64,000 nt of DNA from Gari tellinella (lineage: Eukaryota > Mollusca > Bivalvia > Cardiida > Psammobiidae), in assembly GCA_922989275.2 (NCBI GenBank), contig OV277856.1:82541038-82605037 (forward strand), written 5' to 3'. The position numbers were made by a program, and so were the translations under genes. Position 1 is the stretch's first letter. The number at the start of each line of letters is the position of its first letter. The notes under the pieces were generated by a model. The model saw only the letters and a program-made list of their open reading frames with translations, did not search any database and was not told the DNA's origin. Shown here one piece after another: positions 50,605 through 61,100 of the stretch.

Positions 50605-51042
50605 TTCTAACTCTTATAATATTACAGTGGTAAAATGTAGCAAAACAATAATACAGGCAAGTACTAAGTCAACTGCAATTATCAAATGTACTTGCTTTCA
50701 TAAAAAGTCAAACTGTTACAGTAAAACAATCAAACATTATAAAACGTAAAATAAGTAGAAAAATGTAAATGCATTCACACTTTGTAACCCGTGAATAGTG
50801 TTTTTTGTTCAAATAAAGATACATGTATACCAAGAAACAAGAATATCCTCGAGTCCATTCAAGATACACATATCAATGGGCATAACTCCAACCAAAGGGA
50901 GTCTATTTCATTTAAGGTAAACTATTTAATCAACAAAGCATTCAACTAGTTAAAATGAAAATCGGGTAAACATTGTTCTAGTTATTATGTAAAAAAAAAA
51001 CACCAGATGGACAGACAAAGCCATACCTTGACTTTTTCAACA

Positions 51043-51255
51043 CTAAGTAACTCTTGTGGGTTATTAGGTACCCTTGTGGATCATTTTGGTTACCAAAACA
51101 TGAACCAGTCTACTTGGAATTCTGGGTAGTTTAATAAATACTGGTCTAAATTAGCAAACAGTGTAGACACAGATCAGAGGGCTCCTATAGGAGCCCTCTG
51201 ATCTGGGTCTATACTGTTTGCAAAGTCAATAAGTATATTTTAAACAGGTCCATGG
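51043..51255 (+). mobile_element. family C hairpin MITE
   Basis: CTAAGTAACTCTTGTGGG to AACAGGTCCATGG; the hairpin at 51155-51223 has apex CTCCTATAGGAG. Confidence 0.82.
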
Positions 51256-51344
51256 TTAATATGGGCATATAAAAGTCCAATAATTAAATAAAACAGAGCT
51301 ATCTTTAAAACAAATCAATTACAGTGGGGCAGACATTATTTTTT

Positions 51345-51480
51345 CCCAATAAACAATTTTATTTTATCCTTCTCTAGATATGACCTCCCCATATCTGACA
51401 ACCACGCTTGGAGATGATTCTAATGAGTAGTCACATCATAAGGTTTGGTTGAAAAATAAAGATGTTAGTATCTGAAATAT
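51345..51480. mobile_element. family H MITE remnant
   Basis: Central GGAGATGATTCTAATGAGTA and CACATCATAAGGTTTGG resemble the core at 36660-36710. The ends are decayed. Confidence 0.5.
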
Positions 51481-51483
51481 TAG

Positions 51484-51668
51484 TACATTTGAACTTTGAT
51501 ATCTCGAACTCGTTTTACTCAAACTATCCGATAGTTCGACATATGAATTGCATTTTTTCATGCTCGGTTAAGTCGAACATACCCATATTTCAGGCTTAAC
51601 CACGTTTTAACTTTGAAATACGGGTATGTTCGACAAAACAGACTTCGAGATTTCGAAGTTCGACTGTA
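51484..51668. mobile_element. pogo-like MITE, second copy
   Basis: TTGAACTTTGATATCTCGAA to TTTCGAAGTTCGACTG between TA; the central palindrome around 51586-51630 is as in the copy split by the LTR element. Confidence 0.8.
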
Positions 51669-51720
51669 CTCACCTTATTAGAAACTCTGATTAACTACAC
51701 ATAGACTGCCTTGACAATGA

Positions 51721-51985
51721 TTAACCCATTACCCCATAGCCTGTTTCTAGTTTTGAAGACAGGTGGCTACTTAAAGCGGGTTAAAAGTAAAGTAGAATGC
51801 ACCTTAACGCACATAATGCACATTGCGCTTTACTTTCAGCCTGCTTTATAATAAATAGGATCAAGTAAAATTTTCTTACAGTACATATTCATGACTGTAT
51901 ATATTAATTGAAACTACATGTATTATTTTCAGTGGAGGAATAAATAAAAGGCATAAAAAGGGATATTTATGGGGTAACTGGTTAA
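51721..51985 (+). mobile_element. hairpin MITE family A
   Basis: TTAACCCATTACCCCATAGC to TATGGGGTAACTGGTTAA; the apex is disturbed. Confidence 0.87.
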
Positions 51986-52151
51986 TATATTGACACATTT
52001 TACACCAGTTGTCTTGCTCTTATGATGATTTCTTGGAGAAATCATTGACCTGTAGTCAACACTTATTTCAAGTATAAGTGAATGAGTATGATTCCATGGA
52101 TCTGGTATAGGACCAGTGTAGTTATTTGTTCATTCAATGACGTTTTGTTCC

Positions 52152-52191
52152 TCATAAACCTGGTAAAGGATGTAGATCAGGAAGAACAAAC
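52152..52191 (-). CDS. uncharacterised gene, terminal exon
   Basis: Acceptor TTTCAG. It completes a Glu codon, then encodes FVLPDLHPLPGL and TGA. The proline-rich end is typical of the family as I recall it. Confidence 0.83.
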
Positions 52192-55100
52192 CTGAAACAG
52201 AGTAGGGTAAACATTACATCAATACAATGGAAAGAGGGTCCATTAGTATTCCTTAAGATAGGGTGTAACAGCTTAAACCCCATCCCATATGTTCTAAGCA
52301 TCTAAGGCAGGTGATTTCTTATAGCAGCCTGCTTTAACCCATAGCCTGTTTCTAGTTTTGAAAATAGGTGACCACTTAAAGCAGGTTGAAAGTAAAGCAA
52401 AATGCGCCTTAAGGCGCATTCTGCTTTACTTTTAGCCTGCTTTAAGCTTGCATCTGTTTAATTATAAAAATATATCTTATCATATATTCATAATTGTATA
52501 AATTGGAACTATTTTCTTCAGTGGAGACATAAATTAAAGGCGTAAAAAAGCATATTTATGGGGTAATGGGTTAAGCATACACCTGTGAAGATAGATGAAA
52601 TGTTTCCTATGGTTCTTTAACAGGACACTGTAGAAGCATGAAATGACATTTCTGTAGGGAATAATAATCATCATCATCGTCATCATCATAACTAAATATA
52701 CCGTATTTCATCTATTAAGTCTTGTCCACTTTAAATATTGGGCCACCCTTAATTATTTCAGAAAATATATTTTTTTACATGCCTCTAAATTTGGGCCAGG
52801 TGACAATAATTTAAAAAAAGAAAATATCTGAAATGCCTACACCTAGATTTGAATGAATGAATGGTGACCTAGATTTGAACTTCAGTGATGAGGAGCTCAA
52901 TGATTCTCAATCACAGCGACTATAACCACTCCACCATGAAGGTCCCAATGTTTTTATTATAAACTTTAAATTTCCAATATATCTGCAAATACCATGCAAA
53001 CTTGTGTTAAGCTATCATTTATCAAAGCAGTAAGGTCTTCGTTAAAGCAAAAAAAAAAGTACAGCAAAAATCTTAAATAGGACCCGGTAGCCTTTCTTTT
53101 GCTTTGCTTAATTTTGTCATACTACCAGCTGAATTAAAGACATTTCCACAGTACTTTGATGGACTCCTCCCCCCTCCCCATTGTTCTTGATAGGTATGAA
53201 AGTAACTGTAAAAGCATGCAGCATAGCTATACCAATCTCATTTTACCTAGTGAGGCCCAGACATACTCATACTAAAGAGGTTTTTCAATGGTTATTTCTA
53301 ACCAAACTATCAAATATAACAGTAAGGCCTCACATGAGATGCTTCAATGATTCACAGTAGTACAGGTATGCATGAAATGCATGATTTTTGCAAGGGAACT
53401 GCCTGACTAGGCATTATCACCAAAAGTATGTCAGGAAATGTCTTTAAAGACTGCTAATACATCATTTTCAGTGGTAACTTAACACTTAACTTTATATGTC
53501 AAGTAATTTACCAATTTCTTTTAACTACTCAAAAGAAACTTACTCTGTTTTTGCTCTGGAGTCTGTGAATCTCTCATTACTATAATACTGGTACATAAGA
53601 CTTCTATCCAATAGGTGGCCGTTCTTCTTCAGGAATATCTCAAATGTAGGTGATGGAGGGTCGTCACTCTTCAGGCTATGCTCCATCAGGAAACAGTAGA
53701 ACATCGTGATCGTCTCATGGTAGCCCGTTTTTATCTGTTTTGATATATAAGTGTGTCTTATAACCATAGTCTTATGATCTACTGCTTATGAATCAGGGCT
53801 GCCATTTCTCCAGATTTTTCTGAAATCTTCCCATTTTTATCCTAGCAGATGGTATCTTAAAGCAGGCTGAAAGTAAAGCAGAATGCACCATAATGCACAT
53901 TCTGCTTTACTTTCAACCCACTTTAAGAAACGCACTTGAAAAATAGAAAAATTGAAATCTTTGGATTTTTCATGATCAACTTATGGCAGCCCTGATGTGT
54001 ATTTACTTTGGTATTTATTAAGCATTCTGTATGATGTTTAATTCAATAAAATTTTGATTGACTGAAATGAAAACTTGAAGTGTCCATTTGAAGTTTTTTG
54101 CGGCAACTGAGTTAATACTTAAAGGTTAAGGAAATAGTGCAAATTGTATCTGGTTCTACCATGTTTGCTCTTATTTGCTCTTAAAATGATTTCTGCTCAA
54201 CTTACAGAAACCCAGTAACCAGAAGTACAGTAATAGTGACCATTCACTCACCCTATCTTTGTTCACTTCGTTGTAGTTCTGGATACCTCGCCTGAAAGTA
54301 GTATTTAATGTTAACAAATATATCTTGAAATAACAAGAGGCCCATGCGGGCCTAAATATCGCTCACCTGGAAAAACCAACACAAGGGTCACATGACCCCT
54401 GGGGTGGTATCATTTTTTACCCCAGAGACATAATTTCAAATATCTTGCTGATGAACTTGAAAATTAAGTGTTCTGCCAAATATTTTGTACATGGGTGGTT
54501 TCAGACAGGAAGACTTTTCATTGAAAAAAAGTTATTTTTAGCTAATGTGACCCAGATATGCCACAGACCCGAACCATTTCAGCAATATTGGTAAAGAACA
54601 TCTAAAAGTGTCACTTCATAATGCTAAATATCAAAGCTCTTGCCATAATAGTTTCAGAGAAGAATATTTCACTATATAACTCTATGTAAAACTGCGACCC
54701 CTAGGGCCTTGGCAGTTTTGACCAAAGGGGCATAATTTGAACAATCTTGATAGAGGACCTGTAGATGCTGCTTTACACCAAATATCTAATCTCAGGGTAT
54801 TGGGGTTTCAGACAAGAAGATTTTTAAAGTTTTCATTGAAAAAATCTATTTTTAGCTCCTGTGACCTAGTTATGCAACGGACTGGAACCATATTTACAAT
54901 ATTGGTAAAGGGCTTCTAGAAGTGTCACCATGCCAAATATTAAAGCTCTGGCCATATTAGTTGAAGAGATAAAGATGTTTGAAGATTTCACTATATAACT
55001 CTATGTAAAATTACGACCCCCGGGGCGGGGTCATTTTTGACCCCAGGGACATAATTTGAACAATCTTCATAGAGGACCTGAAGACGATGCTTTGTGCCAA

Positions 55101-58100
55101 ATATCTAAGCTCAAGGTACTGTGGGTTCAGACAAGAAGATTTTTTAAGTTTTGATTGAAAAAATCTATTTTTAGCTCAGGGGACTGTGACCTAGATATGC
55201 GACGGACTGGAACCATATTTCTCGCTTTTCAGGGGTGCTAGAACACATTTTGTTACTATAAATAGCAGTGCGGCAAACCTTGTCTGGTACGGTATCCTTC
55301 CGCCCGATTGGCTAATAGCAAGGGAAAGGGACGTTACTCTTACAGAAATTCCCTAAAACTTAAATGGACCACAAACTACGTTTATAGAGAGAAATGAAAT
55401 CGATAATTTTACAGTAGACTCTACAGTTGTCTGTGGCTTTCGACAATTCAATGATCCGATGTTTAAACCATAATTTATGTTGTTGTTGTTGATTGTTTCA
55501 CATGATCGAGTATACATGTAAGGCCACGTTCTTATATGACGTCGTTGACGTCGGTTGTTGTTATGGCTTGAAAGTAGAACATATATAAAGGAAGAAATGA
55601 TCATTTTGATACCTTTCACGATATACAATCGCTTGGATTCAATAAAAACGTTTGTATTTCTGAGTTGTGATCTAACATGGGACATAGACTTCGAGCTACT
55701 GAACACCCCCCTCCCCCCATGTGGGGACTTTTGAACACCATACTTTTCTGAAACCTCATGGTCTTCCGAGTACATTCTGTTTTTCTGCACTTTGTACGTT
55801 GGGGCTTTACCTTGTCAGAGCAAATTGAAATTACCTCCCCTTTGTGAAAATGAAATTCTGATAGATATTGTAATGATGACTTGGTTTAGTCGCAAAATAG
55901 CTGTTCTTCACTGATATCACCATTGTTTTAATGGAGACATAATATCTATCCCAACAATCGATCGAAACGAATGTTTTCTTACTTTTTACTGAATTATCTC
56001 CCCTTGAATATATCAAATACAATAAAAACTAGTTAATTCATAGTTTTATTACATTTAAAGCTTCTTTGAAAACCTAGTTTTTCTTTAAATGATGATAAAA
56101 TACTCAACTGGGTATAGTGAGGATGTTTTCTAGCATACAGTTATTTTATTTTCGCGGAAAATATTGTCTTAAATTATGAAATAACAAAACTACCGACAAA
56201 GACTTGAATACAGTTAATAACTGTAAGAAATAAGATTCGGAGAATTACGTAGAAATCATGGATCATGGAAATTGATAGTACACGGATACAGTGCTAAAAC
56301 CTTTTCTAGAGGCGGCCCACCGACCGATACAGTGCTACAACCCTTTTGTAGAGGCTGTCCATCAACGGATACAGTGCTATAATAGTTATCTAGAGGCAGT
56401 CCACCAACGGATAAAGTGCTATAATAGTTATCTAGAGGCAGTCCACCAACGGATACAGTGCTGGAAACGGCATATAATGGCGGTACACCAACGGATACAG
56501 TACGACAAACGTTATCTAGAGGAGGGAAACCCACGGATATTGTGAGTGCTAAATCCCTTTTCTAGATTCGGGCCACCAACGGGAACAGTGCTACAAACCT
56601 TTTGTAGAGGCGGTCCACAAACAGATAGTGCTATATAGGTTATATAGAGGCGGTCCAACAACAAATACAGTACTAGAAACATTATATAGATGCGGTCCAT
56701 TAATGGATACACTGCTAGAAAAGTTATCAACAGACTGTTCACCAACGGATACACTGCTATAAACAGTATCTTGAGGTGGTCCATCAACGGATACAATGCT
56801 AGAAACCCTTTCTAGAGGCGTTCCACTAACATAATTATACAGGGCTAAAACGTTATCTAAAGGCGGTCCACCTATGGATACAGTTCTAAAAAGATTATCT
56901 AGAGGCGGTTCATCAACGGATATAGTGCTAAAAAAGTTATCCAGAGGCGGTCCACCAATATATACAGTGCTTTAAACGTTATCTAGAGGCGGTCCACCAA
57001 CAGGTACAGTGCTAAAAGGTTATCTAGTGGCGGTCAACCATCATATACAGTGCTTTAAACGTTATCTACAGGCGGTCCACCAACAGATACGGCGCTATAG
57101 TGTTAGCTAGAAGCGATCCACCAACAGATACAGCAGTCCACCAATAGATACAGCGCTAAAAAGTTATCTAGAAGCGATCCACCAACAGATACAGTGCTTT
57201 AAACGTTATCTAGAGGCGGTCCACCAACCGATACAGTGCTAAAAAGCAACAAAGAGGCGTTCCACCAACGGATTCAGTGCTAGAACCTTTACAAGAGACG
57301 GTTCATAAACCGACGCAATGCTTGAAACCTTTTGTAGAGGCGGTCCACAAACGGATACAGTGCTAAAAAGTTATCTAGAGGCAGTTCACTAACAGATACA
57401 GTGCTAGAAACGTTACATATAGGCGGTCCACCAACGGATACAGTGCTTAAAAATTATCTAGAGGAGGTCCACCAGAGCGGATACAGTGCTTTAAACGTTA
57501 CATAGAGGCATACCACCAACGGATACAGTGCTACTAAAGTGATCTAGAGGTAGTCCTCCAACGGATACAGTGCTAAAAAGGTTATCTAGAGGCAGTCCAC
57601 CAACGGATACAGTGCTAGAAACGTTTTCTAGAGGCAGTCCATCAACGGATACATTGCTAGAAACGTTATCAAGAGGAGGTCCACCAACTGATACAGTGCT
57701 ACAAACGTTATCAACAGGCGGTCTACCAGCGGATACAGTGCTAAAACCAAATGTAGAGGCGGTCCACCAACGGATACAGTTCTTTAAACGTTTTCTAAAG
57801 GCGGTCTACCAACGGATACAGTACTGGAAACTTTATCTACAGGCGGTCCACCAGCGGATACAGTGCTAGAAATGTTATCGACAGGGGGTCCACCAAGGGA
57901 TACAGTGCTAGAAATGTTATCTACAGGAGGTCCACCAACGGATACAGTGCTAAAACGTTATCTACAGGAAGTACACCAATGGATACAGTGCTAAAAACAT
58001 TATCTACAGGAGGTCCACCAACAGAGAAATGTTATCTACCGGAGGTCAACCAACGAATACAGTGCTAGAAACGTTATCTAGAGGACGTCTTCCTATGGAT

Positions 58101-61100
58101 ACAGTGTCAGAAACCTTTTCTAGAGGCTGTCCATCAACGGATACAGTGCTAGAAATATTTTTTAGAGTCAGTCCACCAAATGATACAGTGCTTAAAACGT
58201 TATCTACAGACGGTTCATCAACGGAAACAGTGCTTTAAACAGTATCTAAAGTCGGTCAACTAACGGTAACAGTGCTAGAAACGTTATTTTCAGGGGGTCC
58301 ATAAACGGATACAGTGCTATGTACAACGTTATCTAAAGGCAGTCCACCAGCGGATATAGTGCTAAAAACCTTTTGTAGAGGCGGTCCACCAACGAATAAA
58401 GTTTTTTAAACGTTATCTAGAGTCGATCCACCAACGGGAACAGTGCTGGAAATGGTATATACTGGCGGTACACCAACAGATACAGTGCTAGGAACGTTAT
58501 CTACAGCCATTCACCAACATATACAGTGCTAGAAACCTTCTCTAGAAGACGTCCACCAATGGATTTAGTGCTTGAAACCTTTGCTAGAGGTTGCCCACCA
58601 ATGGATACAGTGCTAGAAACCTTTTCTAGAGGTTGCCCACCAACAGATATAGTGCTAGAAACGTTATCTATAGGAGGTCCACTAACGGATACAGTGCTAG
58701 AAACATTATCTAGAGGACGTCCACTAATGGATATAGTGCTAGAAACCATTTCTAGAGGTCATCCACCAACGGATACAGTGCTAAAACTTTATTTAAAGGC
58801 GGTCCATCAACGGATTCAGTGCTAAAATGTTATCTACAGGCTGTCCACCAACGGATACATGTGCAGTGCTAGAAAGGTTATCTAGAAGCGTCCCCCAACT
58901 GATATAGTGCCAAAATTTATCAAAAGGCCGTCCACCAACTAATACAGTGCTAAAATGTTGTCTAAAGGCGGTCCACCAACGGATACATAACCACCTCTAT
59001 ACATGTATAACCTTTTAACACTGTATCCGTTGGTGGATCTCCTCTAATTTTTATTCTTCTTGTTTTGTTTGAAAGGGAGGCAATTATCTTACTCCCATCA
59101 ATTTTTTTTTATTTAAAGCAACCATCAAATTGAATGCTTTTCACTTGATAATGTTGTAAAATAACATGTAATTGGCAACAAAGGATTATTGTTCTATTAT
59201 TTAATACATATTAAAGCATATGATAACACATAAATCAATTTTGATTTTGATGGCAGGGATTGTCTACGAAAATCCCAAAAATGGGTGATTTTGGCTTAAT
59301 ATTTTGACAATTTAACCCCAAAGATCAGTTTTTTGAAAGTTTTATTTATCCTTACTAGAAATGTTACACAGTTAAAACGATTGTTTGTCTAACCTGCATA
59401 TTTGGTGTATTTATATTAATATCCACGTTCACAGTAGGGAAATCCAAAAAATACGCGTTTTCATTTATTTTTTCAACAATTTTACCCCAAAATACATTTT
59501 TTAATGTTTAATTTATCCTTAACAGTACTATTTCACAATAGAGATGTATAAGTATCTAGCCTGTAAATTTGGAGCTTTTAAATTGATAACCAACGACACA
59601 GTACTGAAATCCCTAAAATTGGCGTTTTCATTTATTATTTCAATGGTTTTGCCTCAAAAAACATATTTCGAATGATTTGATTTTCCTAGATTTTTCTTCT
59701 GTTATTTGGTACATGCTCTACCATATGAAAACACAAAAACCATTTCTGTGCATCTTTTCCTTTATTTGGATGTTTGACGCCAGGGAATCTCTACTAAAAT
59801 CTGCAAATTCGGGTTTTTGTTTAATATTTTCATGATTTTCACCCAAAAAGAACTATTTATTGAAAATTTTATTTATCCTAATTAGTACTATTCCACAGTG
59901 GATATAACTGTCAGTCATATTTGTAAATTTGGAGCCTTTATGTTAATACCCAGGGTCACAGTATGGAAATTCCAAAAATTATCATTTTCGTTTATCAATT
60001 CAACCATTTTACCCCAAAAAATCGGATTTCGCATCATTTGATTTTCCTAGATTATTTTTCTGTTATTCGGTACATACTGGGGCATATGAAAACACAAAAA
60101 TCATTTCTGTGCATTTTTTCCCCCAAATTTTTTTAAATGCCCTCTACTATAACAATATGACAGGAATTAAAAAAGGGAGGTAATATTTTTGTTCAATTAC
60201 ACACAAAGACTGTGCTGTATAACCCAAAGGTTATATATTTAGTTTGTGGACATATAAGGCTTTCATGTAAAGAAGGTTTCGTGATTAGATCTTGTTTCTA
60301 TGATATGTATTCAACATTTATAAAGGGAAAAGTGACTTGTTTTTGTATAAAAATTGCATTCTGTACTTTTAAGGGGAGATAATTTGAATAAAATTTGAGT
60401 TATGTCCAATTGTTTTTGCATTTTTTGCTTTCAGTTAGTTATGTTGCATAAATGAATCATTTTGTGTTAGATATATAAGTTTAATAAAAAAATTATATTA
60501 GTGCAACAACTACACATACAATTACGTATTTCTCCATTTATGCAAGGGGAGGTAATCTTCAAAGTCAAATTTTAGACTAAAGCCCCAACGTTCAAAGTGC
60601 AGAAAATAGGATTTGAACCTACAGACCCTGGGCTTTCAGAAAAACATAGTGACCAAAAGTCCCCCTATGGGGGGAGGGTTCACATTATTGGCCAGCAGCC
60701 TAACATGTTTTTCTTCTTAAAACGTGTGTACAAATAAATGTTAAAGCCAAGCTGAAATAGCGCGACTTTTAAACAGCTGTTTGTTGCTATTGGATATGGA
60801 ATGTGTGATTCGGATAAAAAGTAGGTCTTTACAATTCCTTTAATTAACTCGTTTTAACGGTAATTTTAAGCGAGAAAAATAATCAAGCACGCCTTTTGGT
60901 AAAGACGGGGGATTCTATACCCTCAGTTTGTCTGTTCCTGTCGGAAACTCCCTAAAGCTCGTTTCCGACTGGGAACAGACAAACCTCGGTATAGAATTCC
61001 CTGTCTTTACCAAAAGCCATGCTTGATTCTATTATTACAATATTGGTAAAGGGCTTCTAGAAGTGTCACCATGTCAAATATCAAAGCTCTGGCCATATTA

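Larger units (their letters stand above)
55218..60880. mobile_element. 5.7-kb fold-back-like element with minisatellite core
   Basis: TTTCTCGCTT at the left and AAGCGAGAAA at the right. The arms share an inverted segment (55690-55820 with 60575-60690: CCTCCCCCCAT, GGGGACTTTTG, TTTTCTGCACTTTG, CGTTGGGGCTTTA). The middle is a 42-bp array then about 360-bp direct repeats. It interrupts a pearl-like element. No transposase or helicase is recognised; class unknown. Confidence 0.6.

Noticed and set aside
56256..58825. Several 80-99 residue frames with SRGGPPTDTVLE-like repeats, on both strands
   Set aside because: They arise because the 42-bp repeat is a multiple of three. Indels and stops break them repeatedly, and both strands are equally open.
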